Part shown: one piece after another, positions 1 to 5,808 of the stretch
Numbering within the stretch: the stretch's first letter is position 1
How the letters are laid out: each line of letters starts with the position of its first letter
Assembly (NCBI GenBank): GCA_019751935.1
Contig: JAIEMR010000131.1
Span: forward strand, 1 to 11,771
Direction: 5' to 3'
Origin: Alphaproteobacteria bacterium
Lineage (GTDB): Bacteria; Pseudomonadota; Alphaproteobacteria; Paracaedibacterales; CAIULA01
DNA: 11,771 nt
Program-made: the position numbers and the translations under genes
The notes under the pieces: model-generated
Told to the model about the DNA's origin: nothing
The model's input: only the letters and a program-made list of their open reading frames with translations
Databases searched by the model: none

Positions 1-80
1 GGAGCGTAAGCGACGTGGCAATCCAGTAAAATTAAGTTTCAACATTGTCCTGGATCGACACGCTGCCGCTCGCGATGACG
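1..80. repeat. Imperfect palindromic dispersed-type repeat, cut by the left window edge
   Basis: Two arms face each other around an AT-rich loop: the left arm ends CGTGGCAATCCAG (about 14-26) and the right arm begins CTGGATCGACACG (about 50-62). Over 16 aligned positions of the arms, 12 match. The right arm ends in CGCTCGCGATGACG (67-80). The expected mirror of this end would begin just left of base 1, so the element is incomplete here. The word combination (GCAATCCAG, CGCGATGACG, GAGCGTAAGCGA) resembles small palindromic intergenic repeats found in many copies in several intracellular alpha- and gammaproteobacteria. That resemblance is from memory and other copies cannot be seen in this window. 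Confidence 0.6.
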
Positions 81-90
81 ATAATTGTTA

Positions 91-357
91 GAACCTGTAT
101 TTACAAAATTCATCATTCAGCGTTGCAGTTCAAAAGGGTTTTCTGCAAGGAAAAGGCTGCAGACCATAGCTTTGTCTACGGTCAAAATCTTTGACGTAGC
201 AAAAAACCCTTTTGACGCCGCCCAGAGGGAAAGGTTCAAATTAACTGATATAGCGCATTAAAGCTTGGCCGTAGGCTCTGCTATGACCTGCACTTTGCGG
301 CTTGTATCCGTTAATTTGATCTCTTTCGCTGAAGATAAATTTTGTGAATACAGGTTC
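91..357. mobile_element. MITE-like non-autonomous element with terminal inverted repeats and TTA target duplication
   Basis: The left end (91-122, starting GAACCTGTATTTACAAAATT) and the reverse complement of the right end (327-357, GAACCTGTATTCACAAAATT) agree at 29 of 32 aligned positions, with two substitutions and one gap. Both ends are flanked by TTA (88-90 and 358-360), which fits a 3-bp target duplication. Inside are nested inverted repeats: a perfect 13-bp pair (130-142 with 203-215) enclosing a hairpin (176-186 with 190-199), and a further 15-bp pair with one mismatch (236-250 with 305-319). There is no credible transposase frame, so it must depend on a transposase supplied elsewhere. 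A TNA duplication is typical of some IS5-family subgroups such as IS1031 and IS427; assigning the element to them is inference. Confidence 0.75.
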
Positions 358-406
358 TTATTATTTTATAAGGGAATTAACCACAATATACAAACCAAAC
401 CATCTC

Positions 407-428
407 AAAAACTTTTACAAAAGTTTTT
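407..428. terminator. AT-rich perfect inverted repeat at the lpxK 3' end, possible terminator
   Basis: AAAAACTTTT (407-416) and AAAAGTTTTT (419-428) are perfect reverse complements separated by two bases. The right arm overlaps the lpxK stop codon (427-429). Read on the minus strand, the structure ends in a T-run, as a weak intrinsic terminator would. The stem is almost entirely A-T, so real terminator strength is doubtful. Confidence 0.35.
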
Positions 429-1380
429 AAACAGGAAATCTTTCAAGAAGCAAATTTCGAATTTCTTCGGTGTTATCAAATTGCAACTGGATTGGCAAAA
501 TATTGACGCGGCTACGATAATCGAAAGGTATCCGCAATAAATCTTTTGATGTTGTAATTAACTTACTCTCATGGTGCTCTGCTATTTTTAATAACCGCTG
601 AATATCCGTAATTGTATAAGGATGATGATCTGCGAAGGCTATAAATTCACGAACTATATAATTATTCTGCTCTAATGAATGGCGAAATTTTTCTGGATAA
701 CCAATGCCTGCAAAAGCCACAACAGGTTCTAAAGTTTGAGGGCCAGAACAGGTAAGTCTAGCACCAAATTGCCCTTTTACTGTCAGTTTAAATGGGTTGC
801 CTTTCCCAATCACAACAACCGCATGCGCTCGTTTAAGTCCTTTTTGTATAGGTTCTCGCAATGGCCCAGCTGGAAACACCAACTGATTCCCAAATCCTTG
901 AATAGCATCAATAACAATCAGGCTAAAATCTTTAAATAAACTTGGGTTTTGAAGGCCATCGTCCATTACAATAATTGTGGCCCCTGCTTTTTTTGCTGCC
1001 CTTGCAGAGGCTATTCGGTCACTACCAATCCAAGTTGGGGCTATTTGAGCAAGCAAAAGAGGTTCATCGCCTACTTGCAAATATGAATGTTCTGCAGGAT
1101 CCACAAGAACGGTATCTTTAAGATATCCACCGTATCCTCTGCTTAGAATATGTGGCGCATGGCCTATAGACTTTAAAATTTCAACAAGTGCCATAACGGT
1201 AGGCGTTTTTCCAGCACCGCCCATAACTATATTACCAACACAAATTACCGGAATTTCAACCTTGATAGGCGTAATTCTACCCTCTCGCCAAGTGGACGCC
1301 TGATGATACAGCCAAGAGATGGGCCGCAAGGCCTGGCTGATTCCGAAAGTATGGTTCCAAAATTGTGGGTTCTTTAGCAT
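427..1380 (-). CDS. lpxK: Tetraacyldisaccharide 4'-kinase LpxK (lipid A biosynthesis)
   Basis: LpxK phosphorylates the 4' position of the tetraacyldisaccharide 1-phosphate lipid A precursor using ATP, at the cytoplasmic face of the inner membrane. The 317-residue product has the family's usual length. In order it shows an N-terminal segment with the FW and HQ patterns typical of LpxK, a Walker A loop MGGAGKTP (residues 53-60), RGYGG (81-85), GDEPLLL (104-110), the Walker B-like DDGLQ (140-144) and PAGPLRE (170-176). The ATG at 1380 gives the normal family N-terminus; no strong Shine-Dalgarno sequence precedes it. The gene stands alone, divergent from the ampG-type gene, with the MITE downstream of its stop. 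It implies that the organism makes lipid A and therefore has a Gram-negative outer membrane. Identification is firm. Confidence 0.95.
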   Translation of the reverse strand: MLKNPQFWNHTFGISQALRPISWLYHQASTWREGRITPIKVEIPVICVGNIVMGGAGKTPTVMALVEILKSIGHAPHILSRGYGGYLKDTVLVDPAEHSYLQVGDEPLLLAQIAPTWIGSDRIASARAAKKAGATIIVMDDGLQNPSLFKDFSLIVIDAIQGFGNQLVFPAGPLREPIQKGLKRAHAVVVIGKGNPFKLTVKGQFGARLTCSGPQTLEPVVAFAGIGYPEKFRHSLEQNNYIVREFIAFADHHPYTITDIQRLLKIAEHHESKLITTSKDLLRIPFDYRSRVNILPIQLQFDNTEEIRNLLLERFPV

Positions 1381-1699
1381 TTTTTATTGCAAACAAGTCA
1401 TGTTAAAATAAAATTTATCTTCTAATTTATTTTTAATATGGAAGTATTAACAAATCAATAATACTTGCCAAAATTTAGGGAAAAATTAAAAAATCTTTAA
1501 GATCACAATCTTATAGCATTTTTTGTTTACTTATGTATACACGATAATTAAAAAAGTATAGACTTTAAGGATAAATATCCCCATAAAATCTGATAAACCT
1601 GACAAAAATCTTTGGCACTCCCTCTTCAAACCTACCTAGATATAGAAAAAAAATACCGAAACTGTTATATGAATTATATAAAATAAAATAAGTTTACAT
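1381..1699. other. 319-bp AT-rich divergent intergenic region between lpxK and the AmpG-family gene
   Basis: The stretch holds no plausible gene. It must contain the promoters for both divergent genes, but no convincing consensus pair is visible on either strand. The best candidate for the plus strand is TTGGCA (1612-1617) with TAGATA (1637-1642), at an over-long 19-bp spacing. One clean inverted repeat at 1442-1466 is listed separately. Confidence 0.5.
1442..1466. promoter_or_regulatory. 8-bp perfect inverted repeat, operator-like
   Basis: AAGTATTA (1442-1449) and TAATACTT (1459-1466) are exact reverse complements around a 9-bp spacer, about 60-85 bp upstream of lpxK. On the minus strand the repeat lies just after a TTGGCA hexamer (complement of TGCCAA, 1466-1471) that could serve as a -35 box for lpxK. 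This position would suit a repressor site. In AT-rich DNA an 8-bp repeat can also occur by chance. Confidence 0.25.
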
Positions 1700-2980
1700 A
1701 TGCTATCAATTTATTTCCATCGCCCTCTTCTCATTCTCCTTGCACTTGGATTTGTAAGCGGCGTTCCTTTTTTGCTAACACTTTCTACTTTAAGTTTTTG
1801 GCTAACAGAACTTCATGTAAGTAAAAGTGTTATTGGGCTTTTTATGCTCGCAAGCTTACCCTATAGCCTAAAATTCCTGTGGTCCCCTTTCATAGATTCT
1901 TTTTCCATTCCCTATTTGACAAGAATTTTTAGCCGGCGGAAAAGCTGGTCACTTTTAGCTCAGGCGGGTATTTTTATAAGCATCATAGCTTTGGGACTCA
2001 GTAACCCAGAAAAAAATTTATTTCTAACAGGCACCTTTGCCTTCCTTGTTTCTTTTTTTGCGGCAACTCAAGACATAATTACAGACGCATACCGAATTGA
2101 GCTTCTCCATGAAAAATCAACAGGCGCCGGCGCTGCTATGGAAACGATTGGCTTTCGCCTTGGAATGTTAACATCGGGCGCAGGAACACTCTATCTTGCC
2201 GCTTGCTTAAACTGGACTCTCGCTTACTGTCTAACTGCCTTAACAGGAATATTAGGAATTATTGCTGTTTTAATGCTTAAAGAACCCATCCATAAAGCCA
2301 CTAAACATACACAAAACATTAAAGATAAACCGCCTCTAACCTTTATAAGCAGCTTTTATCAGGTTTATTCAAATTCATGGAAGGACCTTTTAACAAAATC
2401 TTATTTTCCGTACCTGCTGCTGTTTATTTTTTGTTTTAAAATGGGTGATACGGTTTTAAATTCAATGTCGACTCCATTTTTATATGAACTGGGGTTTACT
2501 AAAATTGAATATGCAAATGTTACAAAATTCTTTGGCATTAGCATGATGGTAAGTGGTGGTCTTATTGGTGGCATTCTTATCCATCAGCTTGGAATTATTC
2601 AAACACTTGTTATGTGCGCGACCCTTCAAACATTGTCTTGTCTAATGTTTATGATCCAAGCTCAAGTGGGGCATGTGATGAGCGCCCTTGTCATAACCAT
2701 AGCTGTTGAGAGTTTTTGCTCTGGTCTATGCTCTACAGCATTTATCGCTTATCTATCAAAGTTCTGCAAAGCCCCATTTACTGCCAGTCAATTTACTCTG
2801 CTTTATTCTGTTGGCTCTTTAAGCCGAGTTCTCATATCAACGGGGTCAGGATGGATTGCAGACACCTATGGATGGATGGTTTTGTTTTTTCTATCCAGTT
2901 TATTTAGCGTTCCCATACTTTACCTTGTTGTCAAAATTAAGCGCCAGCAACGCCATGCAAGTAACCAACCTCTTGTTTAA
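1700..2980 (+). CDS. ampG: AmpG-family muropeptide permease (MFS)
   Basis: AmpG-type permeases are inner-membrane major facilitator transporters that import anhydromuropeptides released during peptidoglycan turnover for recycling. The 426-residue hydrophobic product has about 12 predicted membrane segments. It carries AmpG-type motifs in the expected order: GFVSGVPFLLT (17-27), KFLWSPFIDS (58-67), the charged ATQDIITDAYR (122-132) and GAGAAMETIGFRLGML (142-157). A hydrophilic central loop around residues 195-215 separates the two six-helix halves. The family match is strong in the first half and weaker in the second. Intracellular alphaproteobacteria often carry several AmpG paralogues, some of which may move other substrates, so the exact cargo is uncertain. 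The ATG at 1700 gives the normal N-terminus, with only a poor ribosome binding site. A small ORF follows 14 bp after its stop. Confidence 0.85.
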   Translation: MLSIYFHRPLLILLALGFVSGVPFLLTLSTLSFWLTELHVSKSVIGLFMLASLPYSLKFLWSPFIDSFSIPYLTRIFSRRKSWSLLAQAGIFISIIALGLSNPEKNLFLTGTFAFLVSFFAATQDIITDAYRIELLHEKSTGAGAAMETIGFRLGMLTSGAGTLYLAACLNWTLAYCLTALTGILGIIAVLMLKEPIHKATKHTQNIKDKPPLTFISSFYQVYSNSWKDLLTKSYFPYLLLFIFCFKMGDTVLNSMSTPFLYELGFTKIEYANVTKFFGISMMVSGGLIGGILIHQLGIIQTLVMCATLQTLSCLMFMIQAQVGHVMSALVITIAVESFCSGLCSTAFIAYLSKFCKAPFTASQFTLLYSVGSLSRVLISTGSGWIADTYGWMVLFFLSSLFSVPILYLVVKIKRQQRHASNQPLV

Positions 2981-2994
2981 AAAGAATTGATAAA

Positions 2995-3183
2995 ATGACA
3001 AAAGCAAAAAATCCTAAATATAATCGCCTTAGCGAGGCACTCAGGCAGAACCTGCTAAAACGCAAAGAGCAACAAAGAAATCGCTCAAAGGATGAAGAAA
3101 TAAATAACTTAAAAGAAACTCCTCAAACAACAGAAATCGTAAACGATGTTTTTGCCAGAAAAGATCAAGAAGAAAAAGGATGA
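2995..3183 (+). CDS. Small highly charged conserved-type protein, function unknown
   Basis: A 62-residue hydrophilic protein starts 14 bp after the ampG stop, so it is probably co-transcribed with it. The N-terminal half is strongly basic, with the pattern LSEALRQNLLKRKEQQRNR (residues 12-30). The C-terminal half is mixed and acidic (DEEINNLKE). There is no cysteine, no signal peptide and no membrane segment, and the composition suggests a helical or partly disordered chain. From memory, many alphaproteobacteria encode similar short proteins with an LRxNLxRRKxQ pattern and no assigned function. That supports it as a real gene, but no homology search was possible. No strong Shine-Dalgarno sequence precedes the ATG. 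Confidence 0.65.
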   Translation: MTKAKNPKYNRLSEALRQNLLKRKEQQRNRSKDEEINNLKETPQTTEIVNDVFARKDQEEKG

Positions 3184-3327
3184 AATGTTCTTGTTAAATT
3201 TATTTACTTCATTCTTTGTATCAAGACATTGAATTCTTTTTCTATTTCCAATTTATCTAAATCCTGAAAATTAATTCAAAAATTAATTAAAATATGCAGT
3301 AAGTTTTCATAAAGATTGAAGATCACG

Positions 3328-3357
3328 TTGACAGGCAAGGAGCTTGCGGCATAGAGT
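3328..3357 (+). promoter_or_regulatory. Candidate sigma-70 promoter for ribH-nusB
   Basis: A perfect -35 hexamer TTGACA (3328-3333) is followed after 18 bp by TAGAGT (3352-3357), a 4-of-6 match to the -10 box. It lies about 30 bp before the ribH start codon in an otherwise AT-rich, gene-free gap (3184-3386). No FMN riboswitch-like structure is apparent between it and the gene. Confidence 0.4.
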
Positions 3358-3386
3358 AGACCAAAAATGTTAGGCTGATTTATTTT

Positions 3387-3869
3387 ATGACCCCTTATGA
3401 ATTTCATGTAGTTATCCTTGAGGCTAGAGATAAGACTAAAGTTAGCGAGCAACTGTACAAGAGCGTCGTCAAAACTTTAGAAATTAATAGGATTGGGCAC
3501 AGTCGGATTACTCTTCCTTCTGTACTAGAACTTCCTCCTGCTTTGCGGATTGCAATTGAAGCCACTAAAGGAACAGAACCAAATAAAGGAGCCGGTTGGC
3601 AGCGGCCTGATGGCTATATCATATTAGGCTCTTTTTTAAAAAGCGAAATGGCTTGTAATTCCTTAGTTTACACAGAGGTTTTACGTTCCTTACAAGATTT
3701 AGCTTGTTATTATACATTGCCAATAAGTTACGGTCTAATTGTTGCAGATGCCATAGACGAAAATGCTAACTATGGCGAACTAGGCCATAGTGCAGCCTTA
3801 TCATGTATTAATTTAATTGACCTTAAACAAAGATTTGGGCTGGAACCAAGTTCAATTTTAGCTCCATAA
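3387..3869 (+). CDS. ribH: 6,7-dimethyl-8-ribityllumazine synthase-like protein with degenerate active site
   Basis: RibH normally condenses 5-amino-6-ribitylaminouracil with 3,4-dihydroxy-2-butanone 4-phosphate to form the riboflavin precursor lumazine. The 160-residue length, the layout, and blocks such as PSVLELP (44-50, for PGAYELP), DGYIILGS (75-82) and ISYGLIVADAIDENA (113-127) place it in this fold. Its position directly before nusB is the usual alphaproteobacterial order. However, the active-site segment that normally reads GxVIRGxTxH reads GSFLKSEMAC (81-90). The phosphate-binding Gly-x-Thr is therefore lost and the catalytic His is replaced by Cys90. The N-terminal substrate-binding ARFN-type motif is replaced by ARDK, and the C-terminal phosphate-binding Arg appears to be missing. 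Catalysis is doubtful. The frame is open and full length, so this is not an ordinary pseudogene. The ATG at 3387 is chosen because an upstream ATG at 3367 meets a stop after three codons. Confidence 0.8.
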   Translation: MTPYEFHVVILEARDKTKVSEQLYKSVVKTLEINRIGHSRITLPSVLELPPALRIAIEATKGTEPNKGAGWQRPDGYIILGSFLKSEMACNSLVYTEVLRSLQDLACYYTLPISYGLIVADAIDENANYGELGHSAALSCINLIDLKQRFGLEPSSILAP

Positions 3870-3890
3870 GCTTAGGATAGTTTTGAAAAA

Positions 3891-4352
3891 ATGAAAAACA
3901 AAAATCAAAGACCTTCTTCAAGACGTTCTGCTAGATTGGCGGCCGTTCAGGCCTTATATCAATTAGAACAAACCGGACAAGATGTGGAAACCATACTGAA
4001 TGAATTCACAGAACATCGGTTTTCACTTTTACAAGAAGAGAAAATCTATTTTAACCCAGATATCCCCTTTTTTCAAAATTTGGTTTTGGGAGTTCATAAA
4101 AATTCAAAGGAGCTAAATGAACTCATTGAAAAGCATTTAGTAGAGAACTGGAGGCTTGATAGGCTACCTTCCGTCATGAGAGGGATTCTTCTAGCTGCTT
4201 GCTATGAGCTCAGCTATGAAGATATAGTGCCTCTTCCGGTTATCTTGAATGAGTACATTGAAATATCCAAAGAATTCTTCCAAGACAAAGAAGTTTCTTT
4301 TGTGAATGGAATTTTAGACGTTATTTCAAAAAACACGAGAACGCCTTCTTAA
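3891..4352 (+). CDS. nusB: Transcription antitermination factor NusB
   Basis: NusB binds NusE (ribosomal protein S10) and the boxA RNA of rRNA leaders to form the antitermination complex that lets RNA polymerase read through rRNA operons. The 153-residue all-helical product shows the N-terminal RRSARLAAVQALYQLE (11-26), whose arginines contact RNA. It also shows the central WRLDRLPSVMRGILLAACYEL (87-107), NEYIEISKEF (120-129) and the C-terminal FVNGILD (137-143), all hallmarks of the family. It starts 21 bp after the ribH stop and is probably co-transcribed with it. In many alphaproteobacteria thiL follows; here it does not, and an AT-rich gap follows instead. Identification is firm. Confidence 0.95.
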   Translation: MKNKNQRPSSRRSARLAAVQALYQLEQTGQDVETILNEFTEHRFSLLQEEKIYFNPDIPFFQNLVLGVHKNSKELNELIEKHLVENWRLDRLPSVMRGILLAACYELSYEDIVPLPVILNEYIEISKEFFQDKEVSFVNGILDVISKNTRTPS

Positions 4353-4457
4353 ATTTTAAGGAAAACAATAATTTTTAAATATATAAAAAAATAAAAATAA
4401 TTACACAAATAAGGAAAATAAGGGGTTTTTCTTTTACAAAACGTTGTTTGCTTTGAA

Positions 4458-4510
4458 TTTTTCAAATATTTTTCATGGATACTAATAAATATTCTTGAAA
4501 AATATTTTTT
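4458..4510 (+). terminator. AT-rich stem-loop with T-run downstream of nusB, possible terminator
   Basis: TTTTTCAAATATT (4458-4470) can pair with AATATTCTTGAAAAA (4488-4502), apart from a two-base bulge, and a T-run follows (4504-4509). The stem is poor in G-C, so it could be a weak nusB terminator or a leader structure for the regulator gene at 4582. The rest of the 229-bp gap (4353-4581) is very AT-rich with no gene. Confidence 0.3.
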
Positions 4511-4581
4511 AGTTATTAAATTATTTTTAACAAATTCTCTGTAAATTTAAGTTAAGAACACAAAAACATAGGTATTAAATC

Positions 4582-5028
4582 ATGAAAGATTCATATTTCG
4601 AAGCAGTAGTTATGATTGAACGTCTCCACAGATTATTCTTGGAAGTCGTTAAAATGGAACTCGATAAACTGCATACACGCGACATTAATAACGTACAAGC
4701 CTTAGTCTTATACAATATTGGAAAAAGCCAACTGACTGTTGGTGAATTAACAAATCGCGGTTATTACTTAGGATCAAACGTTTCCTATAATTTGCGCAAA
4801 ATGGTACAAAATGATTATGTACTTCAGGTGCCTTCCCCGCACGATCGCAGATCAAGCCACGTTAAGCTTTCTGCTAAAGGTTTGGAATTATTTGAAAGAC
4901 TCGATAAAGTTTTGGGAAGTCATGCAACAACATTACACAAAGAAGTTGCTAATTCTGAAAGCATGAATGATTTCTGCCACACATTACGTAAATTAGAGAC
5001 ATTCTGGTCAGGTCTTTTGACTCGCTAA
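4582..5028 (+). CDS. MarR-family winged-helix transcriptional regulator, LdtR-like
   Basis: A 148-residue protein with helical dimerisation ends and a central winged helix-turn-helix. The helix-turn-helix spans roughly residues 52-76, with a recognition helix GSNVSYNLRKMV (64-75), and is followed by a basic wing HDRRSSHVKLS (87-97) typical of MarR proteins. The segments ERLHRLFLEVVKMELD (13-28) and RDINNVQALVLYNIG (33-47) resemble a strongly conserved alphaproteobacterial subgroup. That subgroup includes LdtR, described in Liberibacter as controlling an L,D-transpeptidase gene and osmotic tolerance. The subgroup assignment is from memory and the targets here are unknown. The gene is monocistronic, preceded by a 229-bp AT-rich gap and followed by a strong palindromic terminator. 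No strong ribosome binding site is seen before the ATG. Confidence 0.85.
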   Translation: MKDSYFEAVVMIERLHRLFLEVVKMELDKLHTRDINNVQALVLYNIGKSQLTVGELTNRGYYLGSNVSYNLRKMVQNDYVLQVPSPHDRRSSHVKLSAKGLELFERLDKVLGSHATTLHKEVANSESMNDFCHTLRKLETFWSGLLTR

Positions 5029-5054
5029 CATCTCTAGGGAATTTGTTTTTAAGA

Positions 5055-5078
5055 AAAAGGGAGCTATAGCTCCCTTTT
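5055..5078. terminator. Bidirectional intrinsic terminator between the MarR-type gene and trmJ
   Basis: A perfect 24-bp palindrome, with arms AAAAGGGAGCTA and TAGCTCCCTTTT, has a G-C-rich core and T-runs on both strands. It lies between two convergent genes. It contains the trmJ stop codon (5064-5066) and the last codons of trmJ lie in its right arm, so the terminator is embedded in the coding end. Confidence 0.85.
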
Positions 5079-5795
5079 CTTGCTTAAAAAATCTAACACT
5101 CCGTTCAATGTACGCACCTCTTGCTGCGTTAAATCCATACGGGTAAAAATATTTTTTAAATTACGCCACATAATCGGTTTTTTATAATCCGCACGCCAAA
5201 AGTGAGTTTGATCCAGCTTTTCCTCAAGATTTGAAAGAAAATACTGTACTTGCTCAAGGGGCGCAGGGATTGTTTCGCCAATCTGAAGAAATTGTTCTAT
5301 TGGTTTGGTTTTCTCTAGATAATATTCATAAGCTAAAATCACCAACGCTTGCCCCAAATTAAGGGAAGAAAAATCGGACTGTACTGGAATATGAACAACC
5401 CCATAGCAAAGGCTTATATCTTCGTTACTTAAACCTGTTCTCTCAGGCCCAAAAAGAAGCCCAACTTTCCAAGATGGATTTTGAAAGCACAAAGAAACGC
5501 AAGTTTTTGGTGTGTAGCACCGTTTAACCATTTGCCGTATAGCAGCAGTCGTTGCAAAAACATGCGTTAAATCAGAGATGGCCTCAGATAAAGCTGAAAA
5601 AACCACAGCTTTTTCAAGGATTGCATCCGCTCCAACTGCCATGGCAACAGCCTTTGGGTCTTTTTTATCCACTTTTGGATTGACCAAACGCAGTTCAATC
5701 AGTCCAAAATTTGCCATTGCCCTAGCAACAGAGCCTAAGTTTTCCGGAAGCTGCGTTTCAACTAAGATGATCACAGGAAGATTTATAGTGGACAT
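5064..5795 (-). CDS. trmJ: tRNA (cytidine/uridine-2'-O-)-methyltransferase TrmJ-type (SPOUT)
   Basis: SPOUT-class enzymes of the TrmJ family use S-adenosylmethionine to methylate the ribose 2'-O of nucleotide 32 in tRNA anticodon loops. The 243-residue product has the N-terminal VETQLPENLGSVARAMANFG (12-31) with its catalytic Arg. It also has LVNPK (37-41) and the trefoil-knot S-adenosylmethionine motifs LFGPERTGLSNEDI (114-127) and IPVQSDFSSLNLGQAL (136-151). A C-terminal helical extension (about 165-243) matches TrmJ better than the shorter TrmL. The gene follows cysS by 13 bp on the same strand and is probably co-transcribed with it. Its stop codon lies inside the palindromic terminator. 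The position specificity is inferred from the family. Confidence 0.88.
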   Translation of the reverse strand: MSTINLPVIILVETQLPENLGSVARAMANFGLIELRLVNPKVDKKDPKAVAMAVGADAILEKAVVFSALSEAISDLTHVFATTAAIRQMVKRCYTPKTCVSLCFQNPSWKVGLLFGPERTGLSNEDISLCYGVVHIPVQSDFSSLNLGQALVILAYEYYLEKTKPIEQFLQIGETIPAPLEQVQYFLSNLEEKLDQTHFWRADYKKPIMWRNLKNIFTRMDLTQQEVRTLNGVLDFLSKKREL

Positions 5796-5808
5796 TTTCA
5801 GTAAAGCC

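Noticed and set aside
265..540. 91-codon plus-strand frame across the MITE right end and the lpxK 3' end
   Set aside because: It starts inside the repeat and then runs antisense to the conserved C-terminus of LpxK; no family resemblance.
3184..3386. Possible FMN riboswitch before ribH
   Set aside because: None of the conserved RFN-element words or a multi-stem layout is seen; the gap is plain AT-rich DNA with one promoter candidate.
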